The notes under the pieces were generated by a model. The model was not told the DNA's origin. It did no database searches and saw only the letters and a list, made by a program, of their open reading frames with translations. DNA of 64,000 nucleotides from Brevinematales bacterium (GTDB lineage Bacteria; Spirochaetota; Brevinematia; Brevinematales; Thermospiraceae), in assembly GCA_026417555.1 (NCBI GenBank), contig JAOADA010000003.1:124001-188000 (forward strand), read 5' to 3'. Positions 32,103 to 40,158 of this stretch are shown piece by piece. A program made the translations under genes and the position numbers. Numbering within the stretch: the stretch's first letter is position 1; every line of letters starts with the position of its first letter.

Positions 32103-32747
32103 TTATTTAGAGCATAAAAATACTATCTGAGGTGCAAGAAAAGTCTTCCAAACGGGAAGAAAAGAATAGAGTGTTCCACTTCCTTCTTCCTTGAGAATGT
32201 GAAATCCCGCTCTCTTTAAAAGTTCTCTCATTGTCTTGAGTGTATAAAAATGCAAATGATCTTCACATAACACCCCCGTGGGAGTATAGTTAAAATTTCC
32301 AAATAAAAGCTGAAACCGAAAAGGAAATTGAGCAATATTAGGAAGAGAAATAATACATATCCCTCCTGGTTTGAGAATACGATACAATTCCTTTGTTACT
32401 TCCTTATCCCTTTTACAATGTTCTATAACATCAGCCGCCACAACAATATCTATACTTTCTGAATCCAAGGGAAGAGGCAGTATATCCAAATCATGCTGAT
32501 ATACTTTTTTATACACCTTCGCAGCTTGTTCTGCCAAAGAAACATCATACTCAATTCCTATAAGGTATTTATGAAATGAGGAAGGCACCAGTTTTCCTAC
32601 CATCCCATCTGCACATCCCACATCAAGAAGACACATACCTTCCCGAAAGTATATTTGCAACATCCGTTGGATAAGAGCATGAGAGCGACGGGAATATTTC
32701 AAATTCACTTGAGCATATTTGTGTCCTGAGTATTCCATGTTACTCAT
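32103..32747 (-). CDS. SAM-dependent methyltransferase (class I)
   Basis: A 214-residue methyltransferase of the Methyltransf_11/23 type. The SAM site is LLDVGCADGMVGKLV (motif I), the acidic loop follows at IGIEYDVSLAE, and VVAADVIEHCKRDKEVTKELYRILKPGGICIISLPN covers motifs IV-VI. The C-terminus (LYSFLPVWKTFLAPQIVFLC) is hydrophobic and may be membrane-associated. Substrate is unknown; enzymes with this tail sometimes methylate lipids or O-antigen. It overlaps the OmpA gene by 8 nt. Confidence 0.88.
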   Translation of the reverse strand: MSNMEYSGHKYAQVNLKYSRRSHALIQRMLQIYFREGMCLLDVGCADGMVGKLVPSSFHKYLIGIEYDVSLAEQAAKVYKKVYQHDLDILPLPLDSESIDIVVAADVIEHCKRDKEVTKELYRILKPGGICIISLPNIAQFPFRFQLLFGNFNYTPTGVLCEDHLHFYTLKTMRELLKRAGFHILKEEGSGTLYSFLPVWKTFLAPQIVFLCSK

Positions 32748-33801
32748 CGTTTTTTCCCTCCAGAAATTCTATTTCCACTCGTCTATTCTGCGCTCGGGCT
32801 GCTTCATCTTTTCCCTTCACTCGAGGACGAGATTTTCCATATCCCTTCCATTTGAGTCGTGTTGATGGTATCCCTTTGTTCATAAAAAATTCAGCAATAG
32901 CCTTTGCCCGTTTTTGCGAGAGTTCAAGATTGTATTCTTCTCCCCCAACATCATCTGTATGTCCAGAAATTACTAGAGAATAATTAGTGTTTTGAACCAA
33001 GAAACTATAAATTTCTTCCAAAATTGGCACACACTCTACGGGAACAGCATACTCATTCACCGCATACCCAATATTTGTCAAAATAAGGGTCTTCTTGGAG
33101 GAATCAAAAAACGTTTGAGATAGATTCGTAAACCTTTCTTCCAGACGTTGATCAACACCTGATTGTTCTGCTACCACCATATCTCTTTGAGAGGTTTCGT
33201 TTGCCCTTTTTGGAGAAGAAAAAGAAAACTTTCCTCCCACCCCCAGCGAAAGATAAGGCCCCCACATAATCATATCCCGATAATGGTACCCCACTGTTAC
33301 CACAAGGGCCCACGAGGGACGAAAATACCAATATCCCATCACACCGCTTTTCACTCCCAGAGAAAAAGAAGAAGACAAAAAAACCTCGGTGGAAGATGAT
33401 TGCGCTAGAGTCTCCCCCAAAAAGACCATCTCAGTGATTTCTGTCTCTAACGAAGTCCCCCAAAGCCACGTGGCCAGAGGAGCCAAACCCACTTTCACCT
33501 CAAAGGGAAAACGAGAAAAAAGAGAGTACATTAAAGGCATGCCAACAGAAAAAAGAAAAACAGAAGAAGGTCCTCCTCCTACCCATCCCCCTTCCACTGC
33601 TCCTCCCACCTTCAAAGAAGACCACCATCCATTCTGAAAAGGAAGCGAGGAAACACCCCAAACTCCTCCCACAACACCACTTGCTTTTTGAAAGATCATA
33701 CCATCACAGAAAACCGCCATCTCAAAAGAGTCGAGTGCTTCAAGATTTCCTACCAAAAACACCAGAAAAACCAAAGAAAAAAACCTTGTCTTCTTTATCA
33801 T
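32740..33801 (-). CDS. OmpA-like outer-membrane protein
   Basis: A 353-residue protein with signal MIKKTRFFSLVFLVFLVGNLEA, a barrel-like N-terminal region (about 23-200, many aromatic strands, with FWG/GGKFSF-like ends) and a C-terminal OmpA domain (about 240-353). The OmpA domain shows LVISGHTDDVGGEEYNLELSQKRAKAIAEFF and KWKGYGKSRPRVKGKDEAARAQNRRVEIEF, the peptidoglycan-binding signature. The start at 33801 follows AGGG; a start at 33819 would lie in the promoter leader. It is the first gene after promoter 33828-33856. Confidence 0.9.
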   Translation of the reverse strand: MIKKTRFFSLVFLVFLVGNLEALDSFEMAVFCDGMIFQKASGVVGGVWGVSSLPFQNGWWSSLKVGGAVEGGWVGGGPSSVFLFSVGMPLMYSLFSRFPFEVKVGLAPLATWLWGTSLETEITEMVFLGETLAQSSSTEVFLSSSFSLGVKSGVMGYWYFRPSWALVVTVGYHYRDMIMWGPYLSLGVGGKFSFSSPKRANETSQRDMVVAEQSGVDQRLEERFTNLSQTFFDSSKKTLILTNIGYAVNEYAVPVECVPILEEIYSFLVQNTNYSLVISGHTDDVGGEEYNLELSQKRAKAIAEFFMNKGIPSTRLKWKGYGKSRPRVKGKDEAARAQNRRVEIEFLEGKNDE

Positions 33802-33827
33802 TATTATCCCTACACCCATTTTTTGGT

Positions 33828-33856
33828 ATTATAATGAAAAAATACTATTTTGTCAA
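33828..33856 (-). promoter_or_regulatory. Consensus promoter for the OmpA-methyltransferase-NHL run
   Basis: A perfect TTGACA (33856-33851), 17 nt, and a perfect TATAAT (33833-33828) on the minus strand. It is the best promoter match of the window besides 51342-51370. Confidence 0.88.
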
Positions 33857-33918
33857 GATTTTTCAGCATGTCATAGGCCCCTTCACCCTCTCAAAGAAGG
33901 CAAAAACACCTCTTGTCG

Positions 33919-34683
33919 TTATAACATCTCCTGTCTTTCCACTCCACGATGAGGAGGAGGAGAAGCAGGAAACCACACTGGTCCCACCACCTGATTGGTC
34001 CCTACTTCCCACACCCCATCCTGAATGATCACATAGTAATACGGCCCACCAACAGGGGGAATATCCTCGTACATCGTCCCCTTTACCCGAGCAAGGGGAA
34101 GCATCCTCCGAAGAACTCCCAGTTGGGGAATACTGTTTACCCTATACACAGCAAACTCATGTCCCTCATATCCCTCAAAAAACCAGGAAAGCACTACTTT
34201 CTCCTGCAAAAGTACCCCTTTTACCTGAAAAGTGAGAGAAACCCCTTTTTGAATTTCTTGTTCTTGTGTGCCATTGGAAGACAAAACCTCTTTTTTTTCT
34301 TTGAAATTATAGGCTATCAGATTAGCATTCAACGCCGGCATGATATCCTCTTCTGTATATTTCTCCTTGGAGGGAAGAATAGCCACATAAGGATACCCCA
34401 AAGAAGAAAACTTCCAGAGATACCTATACAGATTCTGCTGTTTTTGGCCTACAAGAAAAACCTTTTCTCCTTTGGAAGATTGTTGGAGAACCTCTAAAGA
34501 TACAATAGGCTTTCCTGAACCAAACACGACAAACTCCCCTTTCTCCACATTGGCAAGCCACGAGAGAAGAATCTCCCCATTGGTTTGAACCAAAGAAATA
34601 CTTGTTGTATAACTTTCTTCTCCGTATAATAAAAGAGTGCAGAATGCCCAAAAAACGCCGATAAACAAAATAGAGTACTTCAT
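33919..34683 (-). CDS. Exported protein with FnIII/Ig-like domains
   Basis: A 254-residue exported protein starting MKYSILFIGVFWAFCTLLLYGEE (signal). The mature part has two strand-rich segments that look FnIII- or Ig-like: ISLVQTNGEILLSWLANVEKGEF and VVLSWFFEGYEGHEFAVYRVN, each with a Trp-containing strand and a Tyr later on. No family is certain. The frame extends 73 codons upstream, but that region lies inside dgt on the other strand and is not supported. The ATG at 34683 has only a weak ribosome site. It diverges from dgt with 48 nt between starts. Confidence 0.6.
   Translation of the reverse strand: MKYSILFIGVFWAFCTLLLYGEESYTTSISLVQTNGEILLSWLANVEKGEFVVFGSGKPIVSLEVLQQSSKGEKVFLVGQKQQNLYRYLWKFSSLGYPYVAILPSKEKYTEEDIMPALNANLIAYNFKEKKEVLSSNGTQEQEIQKGVSLTFQVKGVLLQEKVVLSWFFEGYEGHEFAVYRVNSIPQLGVLRRMLPLARVKGTMYEDIPPVGGPYYYVIIQDGVWEVGTNQVVGPVWFPASPPPHRGVERQEML
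34602..34630 (+). promoter_or_regulatory. Predicted promoter for the dgt-phosphatase operon
   Basis: TTGTTG (34602-34607), 17 nt, TATAAT (34625-34630). It lies inside the coding region of the divergent FnIII-like gene, giving a leader of about 95 nt before dgt. Confidence 0.5.
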
Positions 34684-34731
34684 GAGAAGAATATCGAATA
34701 CCCCAAGCACAAAACTTAAATGGAAGAGCCT

Positions 34732-35772
34732 ATGAGAGAACTCCAAGAAAAATTCGAAGACGAATACTTTTCCCCTTACGGAACCAAAAGCAGTCAAAGC
34801 CGCGGAAGGAAAATTCCCGAACCCCAAGATGATATAAGAACAGAGTTCATGCGGGATCGGGACCGCATCATCCATAGCGAATCCTTTCGAAGACTCAAAC
34901 ACAAAACTCAGGTCTTCCTCTCACCGGCAAGTGATACCTTTCGCACCCGACTCACCCACACCCTCGAGGTTTCTCAGATAGCCCGTACCATTGCTCGTGC
35001 CCTTCGAGTGAATGAAGATCTCACAGAGGCCATTGCTCTTGGACACGATGTGGGACACACCCCATTTGGACACGCTGGAGAACGTATTATTCAGCGGTAC
35101 CTTGACCCTCATTTTAAACATGCCTCTCACAGCGTCCGTGTTCTCAATACCATAGAAAAAAACGGTCAAGGTCTCAATTTAACCCCTGAGGTATTAGACG
35201 GTATTGCTAAACATTCCAAGACAGGACAACAACCTATCCTCTGGTCAGAAAAAGACAAGCCCCTCACCATCGAAGGTCAAATTGTTCGCCTCGCCGACAT
35301 CATTGCTTATGTGAACCACGACCTTCAGGACGCTCTCGCATCAGGACTTCTTGAAGAAAAGGATATTCCTCATGATATTCTAAAAATTCTGGGAGAAAGT
35401 CACTCAGCCAGAATCAACACCCTCGTACGAGATGTCATCGCTCATTCCCAGGACAGTCCCGAAATCCGCACCAGTGAACCTATCCTCACTGCCCTCCACA
35501 CTCTCCGTGCCTTTCTCTTTGAGAGCGTCTACACCCACGAAGAACTCCAAAAAGAGATGAAAAAGGCTGAAAATATTCTCCTTGCCCTCTTGGAAGACTT
35601 TGAAAAACGCCTAGATAAAGGAGAACCTCTTCCTTCTCCTGTCCATATCCCCCTCTCAACAAACAAAAAACAAACTCTCATTGATTGTCTGGCTTTCATG
35701 ACAGACACAGAGGCCATGCGAATATTTTACCAGACTTACATTCCCAAATCCTTTAGCTGGGGGACGCGATGA
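34732..35772 (+). CDS. dgt: Deoxyguanosinetriphosphate triphosphohydrolase-like protein
   Basis: A protein of about 346 residues of the HD superfamily. The family start RDRDRIIHSESFRRLKHKTQVF is followed by the HD metal motif: RLTHTLEVSQIAR (His), then GHDVGHTPFGHAGE (His-Asp). RLADIIAYVNHDLQDAL is the later conserved region. The enzyme class removes triphosphate from dNTPs and controls the dNTP pool. Two start codons are possible (34720 and 34732); I favour 34732 because GGAAGAG precedes it. It overlaps the phosphatase gene by 4 nt and is the first of four coupled genes. Confidence 0.93.
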   Translation: MRELQEKFEDEYFSPYGTKSSQSRGRKIPEPQDDIRTEFMRDRDRIIHSESFRRLKHKTQVFLSPASDTFRTRLTHTLEVSQIARTIARALRVNEDLTEAIALGHDVGHTPFGHAGERIIQRYLDPHFKHASHSVRVLNTIEKNGQGLNLTPEVLDGIAKHSKTGQQPILWSEKDKPLTIEGQIVRLADIIAYVNHDLQDALASGLLEEKDIPHDILKILGESHSARINTLVRDVIAHSQDSPEIRTSEPILTALHTLRAFLFESVYTHEELQKEMKKAENILLALLEDFEKRLDKGEPLPSPVHIPLSTNKKQTLIDCLAFMTDTEAMRIFYQTYIPKSFSWGTR

Positions 35773-37859
35773 TGTGGCTCAATCTCTTCTTCGCCATCGT
35801 TTCCACCTTTCTCATCCTCTTTCTTTTGGATTACATCAAAAACGTTTACAAGACGGAAGTGCTTCTTGAGCAACTTTTTGATCAATTTCTTCGTCTGGAA
35901 GCCCGGGCCACCTACGCTGAACAAGAAATGTACGAATACCTTGGAGGGCGACTTGGCAAGGCCTTTTTCACCCAAAACTGTCTTGTCTATGTCCGAGCCA
36001 AAGAAAAATTCTTTCTCAAATATCAAGCCATGCCTCATCCTTTGTGGCCTAAACTTCTTCGTCGTAATCTTGCCCTCCAAGAGGACCCCGCTATCCTTGG
36101 TCGAGATATCACAAAAGGCATCCTCAGCGAAGGCTTTTACACTGCCTATTTTCGAAAAAAAGCCTTCCGCACCCTGATCATTCCCGTCAAAAACACCAAT
36201 GGCAAGGTCATTGGTGTACTCATCTTCTTTTATTTCTCCCTGATTGCCTACCTTCGTGCTCTCAAATACCTCAAGCTCAATGCCTCAAAACTCCATGATT
36301 TTCTCAAACACCTCTTCATCATCATGCGCGAATACGCCATGGATTTTAAAAATATCACCATCAACCAAATCAAAGACTATGCTATTCTCATTACAGACCC
36401 CAATACTCACATCCTCTACGCCAATAATGGAGCCCTTTTTCTCCTTGGAATACCCAGTGAAAACCTCCTCAAGGGAAAATCCTTCCTCTCTTTCATCCAT
36501 AACGACTCCATTGATCAGTTTCAGATTCTCTTGCAAAATCTTCAGACCATGGGAGAAACCAAAGGCCATCTCGATCTAAACGTTCGTTCTCATGAGGAAC
36601 GCCAAACGATCCACACACAAGCCTACCTCAAGGCTATCTCCCTGGAAGATGAGTTTATGGGAATGTACATTCTTCTCCACGATATTACCAACGAAGAGAT
36701 CCTGCTCCAAAACATGAAACGCCTCTCCGCTATTGCCAACAGTCTTTTCAGCCATTCTGATGACGCCATCTTTCAAGTGTCTGGAGACAACCGAATCATC
36801 CGCAGTAACTCCAAAGCCCAATTGCTGTGCGATCAAGATATGCCTCTCCAGGGACAATTCTTCGGTCATCTTTTTCCCTCTCCCCTTCAAAAAAAGCTCA
36901 ACCAACTCTTGGATGAAACCAAAACCACACGCTCTTTCAAAGAGCACACAGAGATTCAATTCAAAAATCGATGGTACAATGTGCGCACCTTCCCCGTTTT
37001 CGTGGAAGATTCATACGATAGTAGTATTATCACTTTTGTTGATATTACAGACATCAAACTTCATGAAGAAAAACTCACTGCAATTACAAGGCAGATGCTT
37101 GATGATCTCAACGCTGCTAAGACACTCCAGTATGAACTTCTTCCAGAGACAACTCCCCTTTCCGAGATTGTATATTATCAGCATCTCTTTCAACCTTGTG
37201 AAGAATTGGGAGGAGATTTTTACTATATTGAAGAAGTCTCTATCGAAGGAAAACCCTACCATCTCATTGTAGTCGCTGACGTGGCTGGACATGGGATCTC
37301 CGCTGCCATGCTCACGGTCTTGGTGAAGGATGTGTACACCGCTTTTCGAAAGTCCCTCGTCTCCCAAGAAACCATTCTTCCCAACCGTTTCCTTGATATG
37401 CTCAATGAGAGGCTCTCAAGCCTTGAAATGTCTACTATGCCTTTTGTCGCTGTCTATATGGGCATCCTGGATATCGAGACCAGAGAGTTTTTCTATTCGA
37501 GTGGGGGTATCCCCTTTGCTATACGTCTCAATTCCAACCATGAGATCAGTTTCTTGGGCATCGAAAAATCTCCTCCTACCGGTTTTCAAAGTGGTTTTTC
37601 CTACCGGTATGACAAGGTCACCCTTCACAAAGATGATCGTGTCATTATCTACACGGATGGTATCGAAGAACTCCTTTCGTTCTACAACACCTATTTGAAT
37701 AACATCATTATGGAAAATCGACACTCTTCGATAACCACTTTCAAGGATATCCTCACCCAGAAGATTGAAGATTTCTATACCCAGCATCATCACACCCGTT
37801 ACAGACAAGACGATGTCACAGTTGTCCTTTTTCAGATACTTCAAGAGAGAGGAGAATAA
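35769..37859 (+). CDS. Membrane-anchored PP2C (SpoIIE-type) phosphatase with PAS domains
   Basis: A 696-residue phosphatase. An N-terminal transmembrane helix (about 3-22) is followed by a short sensory region (about 30-170, with a second hydrophobic stretch near VIGVLIFFYFSLIAYL at about 140). PAS-type domains lie at about 190-310 and 320-430 (DYAILITDPNTHILYANNGALFLLGI; DDAIFQVSGDNRIIRSNSKAQ). A coiled linker leads to the PP2C domain from TLQYELLPETTPL at about 455. Catalytic motifs are CEELGGDFYYIE, VVADVAGHG, SSGGIPFAI, DRVIIYTDGIEE and RQDDVTVVLF. It overlaps dgt by 4 nt and the next gene by 1 nt. Its partner switch protein is not seen here. Confidence 0.9.
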   Translation: MMWLNLFFAIVSTFLILFLLDYIKNVYKTEVLLEQLFDQFLRLEARATYAEQEMYEYLGGRLGKAFFTQNCLVYVRAKEKFFLKYQAMPHPLWPKLLRRNLALQEDPAILGRDITKGILSEGFYTAYFRKKAFRTLIIPVKNTNGKVIGVLIFFYFSLIAYLRALKYLKLNASKLHDFLKHLFIIMREYAMDFKNITINQIKDYAILITDPNTHILYANNGALFLLGIPSENLLKGKSFLSFIHNDSIDQFQILLQNLQTMGETKGHLDLNVRSHEERQTIHTQAYLKAISLEDEFMGMYILLHDITNEEILLQNMKRLSAIANSLFSHSDDAIFQVSGDNRIIRSNSKAQLLCDQDMPLQGQFFGHLFPSPLQKKLNQLLDETKTTRSFKEHTEIQFKNRWYNVRTFPVFVEDSYDSSIITFVDITDIKLHEEKLTAITRQMLDDLNAAKTLQYELLPETTPLSEIVYYQHLFQPCEELGGDFYYIEEVSIEGKPYHLIVVADVAGHGISAAMLTVLVKDVYTAFRKSLVSQETILPNRFLDMLNERLSSLEMSTMPFVAVYMGILDIETREFFYSSGGIPFAIRLNSNHEISFLGIEKSPPTGFQSGFSYRYDKVTLHKDDRVIIYTDGIEELLSFYNTYLNNIIMENRHSSITTFKDILTQKIEDFYTQHHHTRYRQDDVTVVLFQILQERGE

Positions 37860-38332
37860 TGATGAAAACACGCCTGTCCCCTTCCCCACCCAAACACACC
37901 ATCGAAGAATTTTTGAAAAAAACAAAAGAACTCATCAAGCAATGCCAGAAATACAAAACACTTACTCCCGTGTTAACTCTTTCCGAAGAGACTCGCCAAG
38001 AAATTGTCTCCACCGCTTTTCTGCTTGCGGATGAATGGAGTGATTTTTTTCTGAGTCTCATCCTCAGCAAAAAAATAGAAGATCTCCTCACCCTGGAGGA
38101 TATTCTGTTAGAAAGTGCCAATCGAGAGGTTGTCGAAGCCATCAAGAATCTCCTTGAGGATTCTCTCAAACAAAAACCTGAGTCGAATCTGAGGCTCTAC
38201 AAACTCCGCCGAATCTATTACTCCCTCTCCACCTATTACAGTGAAGAAGACCCCATGATTGGGTATGAAATCCCTCTCTACAAACCAAAACTCTCTACAA
38301 AATGGGTTTTCTCCCTTGAGGACCTCACATGA
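37859..38332 (+). CDS. Hypothetical protein coupled to phosphatase
   Basis: A 157-residue soluble protein. Its N-terminal half is helical and charged (TIEEFLKKTKELIKQCQKYKTL, then ETRQEIVSTAFLLADEWSDFFLSLILSKKIEDLL). The C-terminus has RLYKLRRIYYSLSTYYSEEDPMIGYEIP. No family is recognised. It starts 1 nt inside the phosphatase stop (TAATG) and overlaps the TtcA-like gene by 4 nt, so all are made together. A role as a partner of the phosphatase or the TtcA-like protein is possible. Confidence 0.75.
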   Translation: MMKTRLSPSPPKHTIEEFLKKTKELIKQCQKYKTLTPVLTLSEETRQEIVSTAFLLADEWSDFFLSLILSKKIEDLLTLEDILLESANREVVEAIKNLLEDSLKQKPESNLRLYKLRRIYYSLSTYYSEEDPMIGYEIPLYKPKLSTKWVFSLEDLT

Positions 38333-39057
38333 AAGAACATAACCTTCTCAAGATCGTAGGACAAGCAATCCAGGACTACCACATGATTGGGGAGGGAGAT
38401 ACCCTCTGGGTAGGAATCTCTGGAGCCCCTAAAAGTTTCGTTGCCCTTCTCTTCCTTCACAAAAGACTGTCGTATATCCCTCTATCCTACACCCTCAAAC
38501 CTCTCCATATTCTCACCCCCACAGAAAACCCTTCAGCCATTGAGGCATGGTACGAACCTCTTCGCAAACGCTTCTCCCTTCCTCCTCTTCTTCTCATTCC
38601 CCTTCCTCCCGAGGGAATATCTCTCTTTGCCCACCATCCCAGACAAGCTATTCTCCAGACGCTCTTCCATCATTGTGGACCAGGGAAACTTGTCCTTGGA
38701 GATAGCCTCGACGACATCGTGCTTTCTGCCCTCTGCGCCCTTATATATCATCGTCGATGGTCGCCCCTTCTCCCCCACTATCCCCTCTGTCATTTCCCCA
38801 TGTCGATTCTTCGTCCCCTTGCCTATCTCTCTCACCGTCACATCTCGACCTATATCCACGAATACCATATCCCCACCCTGTACCATTCCCATCCTTTGTC
38901 CAAGGGAAAAGAAAACCTTCATTCTCTCCTTGAAGATCTTCGCCCCCTTCTTCCCACCCCTCTTCACCAGGTCTTTGCTGCCTTTCGAAACCCTAAAAGA
39001 GAGTACTTCCTCAATCCCTTGCATGAAACCCCCTCTCCCCGGGACATCTCTTCCTAA
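38329..39057 (+). CDS. TtcA-like protein with degenerate PP-loop
   Basis: A 242-residue protein with the layout of the tRNA 2-thiocytidine synthetase TtcA: GDTLWVGISGAPKSFVALLFL matches the PP-loop block, LVLGDSLDDIVLSAL the later DD block, and ILRPLAYLSHRHISTYIHEY the RPL...Y block before the cysteine region. In active TtcA the PP-loop reads SGGKDS and an IPCxxC motif follows; here they read SGAPKS and IPTLYHSHP, so both the ATP-loop Gly-Asp and the Cys are missing. It is probably not an active thiolase. It ends with a disordered Pro/Ser tail. It is coupled to its upstream neighbours. Confidence 0.7.
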   Translation: MKEHNLLKIVGQAIQDYHMIGEGDTLWVGISGAPKSFVALLFLHKRLSYIPLSYTLKPLHILTPTENPSAIEAWYEPLRKRFSLPPLLLIPLPPEGISLFAHHPRQAILQTLFHHCGPGKLVLGDSLDDIVLSALCALIYHRRWSPLLPHYPLCHFPMSILRPLAYLSHRHISTYIHEYHIPTLYHSHPLSKGKENLHSLLEDLRPLLPTPLHQVFAAFRNPKREYFLNPLHETPSPRDISS

Positions 39058-39094
39058 GAGATCCCTAAAATCCCCCTTTCTTGGAGGATCTCTT
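39056..39094 (+). other. Stem-loop after the TtcA-like gene
   Basis: AAGAGATCC (39056-39064) and GGATCTCTT (39086-39094) are perfect 9-bp arms around a 21-nt loop, starting in the stop codon. It lacks a clear T tail, so it may only be a weak terminator or processing site. Confidence 0.4.
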
Positions 39095-39139
39095 CCTACG
39101 TATTTCCCACTCTATTCGCTCACACACACCCATCTGTAG

Positions 39140-39213
39140 TTTTGTATATTTTTGTAGACAAAAAATTCTTTTGTATTTTTTTGTATACAAAACGCATACT
39201 TATGTATACAAAA
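39140..39213. promoter_or_regulatory. Phased TTTTGTA/TACAAAA operator-like sites
   Basis: Five TTTTGTA-type half-sites occur, starting at about 39140, 39150, 39169, 39179 and 39200 (the last is TTATGTA). They are 10, 19, 10 and 21 nt apart, so near one face of the helix. The site at 39179-39192 is the perfect 14-bp palindrome TTTTGTATACAAAA. The site at 39149-39164 is TTTTTGT-AG-ACAAAAA. They lie about 90-165 bp upstream of the sigma-54 GC box at 39304, the usual place for an activator (enhancer) binding region. Confidence 0.65.
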
Positions 39214-39289
39214 GTTTACACAGGGTTTTCTATAAAAATAAACGTTGTCTCATTTCTTTATTTCAAAATAAAATAGAAGGATATACTTT

Positions 39290-39307
39290 TTGGCACACTT
39301 CTTGCTT
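39290..39307 (+). promoter_or_regulatory. Sigma-54-type -24/-12 promoter
   Basis: TTGGCAC (39290-39296), 5 nt, TTGCTT (39302-39307). The GG at 39292-39293 and GC at 39304-39305 are separated by exactly 10 nt, the defining sigma-54 spacing. It drives the sigma factor gene at 39329 with a leader of about 10-15 nt, which is predicted to include the GGAGG ribosome site. No vegetative -10/-35 pair with proper spacing was seen nearby. Confidence 0.8.
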
Positions 39308-39328
39308 AAGTAAAAGCGGAGGTAGCCT

Positions 39329-40126
39329 ATGAAAGAATACCGTATACTCCATCAATATCTCAAAGAAATAGGGCGTTTTCCTCTTCTCTCAGCCGAAGAG
39401 GAAAAAGATCTTGCCAAACGAGTTCTCGAGGGGGACACTCAGGCTAAGAAAAAGCTTATCGAAAGCAACTTGAGACTGGTTGTCAAGATTGCCATAGAAA
39501 TGCATCAAGGGAGAATGCCCCTCATGGATATCATCCAAAATGGCAATCTTGGACTTATCCGAGCGGTAGAGAAGTTTGACTACAGGAGAAACATCCGTTT
39601 CTCAAGCTATGCTGCCTACTGGATCAAACAAAGTATCCTTCGTCATTTTCAGGAGGATGGTCATCTGGAAAACATCTCTGCCCGTCTTCAAGAGAAGAAA
39701 CGCCAAATCCGACGTTTCATTGAGAGTTTTTTTGTTCAAGAAAGCCGTCTTCCTTCTGCCCAAGAACTCTCCCAGGCCATGTCGCTTTCCCTTTTTGAAG
39801 CCGCTCAAGAGCTCAAGGCCTATCAGCCACAGATATGTGAAAAACCCCCCTCCTTGCTTGAGGATATCCCCGACACAACCCATATTGAAAGCCTCATCTG
39901 TGACCAGTGTCTTTCTGAAGATCTTGAAAACACCCTCCAAACCCTTGATGAAGAATCCAGAAAGCTTCTTCAGTGGCGCTATGGCTTTGAAGGGGAAGAA
40001 TGTGCCACGCTTTCGGAAATTGCTGAAAAACTTCATATAACTGCAGAAGGAGTACGTCAGAGAGAAAACCGTCTTCTTGCTCTCCTCCGTGACAAAAATC
40101 CCTCTCTCAAATACTACCTTGCCTAA
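39329..40126 (+). CDS. RpoS-like alternative sigma factor of the sigma-70 family
   Basis: A 265-residue sigma factor of group 2 type. Region 1.2/2.1 is visible (YLKEIGRFPLLSAEEEKDLAKRVLEGD, NLRLVVKIAIEM). Regions 2.3-2.4 are MDIIQNGNLGLIRAVEKFDYRRNIRFSSYAAYWIKQSI, typical of -10 recognition. Region 3 is short and region 4 is RKLLQWRYGFEGEECATLSEIAEKLHITAEGVRQRENRLLALL. Length is close to Borrelia RpoS, whose gene also has a sigma-54 promoter, and shorter than RpoD. The start has GGAGG at the right distance. A strong terminator follows, so it is a single-gene unit. Which genes it controls is not visible. Confidence 0.85.
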   Translation: MKEYRILHQYLKEIGRFPLLSAEEEKDLAKRVLEGDTQAKKKLIESNLRLVVKIAIEMHQGRMPLMDIIQNGNLGLIRAVEKFDYRRNIRFSSYAAYWIKQSILRHFQEDGHLENISARLQEKKRQIRRFIESFFVQESRLPSAQELSQAMSLSLFEAAQELKAYQPQICEKPPSLLEDIPDTTHIESLICDQCLSEDLENTLQTLDEESRKLLQWRYGFEGEECATLSEIAEKLHITAEGVRQRENRLLALLRDKNPSLKYYLA

Positions 40127-40158
40127 CCCTCTCTTTTCCTTTTTCCTTTCCATCACCT

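Noticed and set aside
39121-39213. CRISPR-like array of short repeats
   Set aside because: The repeats are 7-14 bp and spaced 10-21 nt with no unique spacers of 30-40 nt; they look like protein-binding sites.
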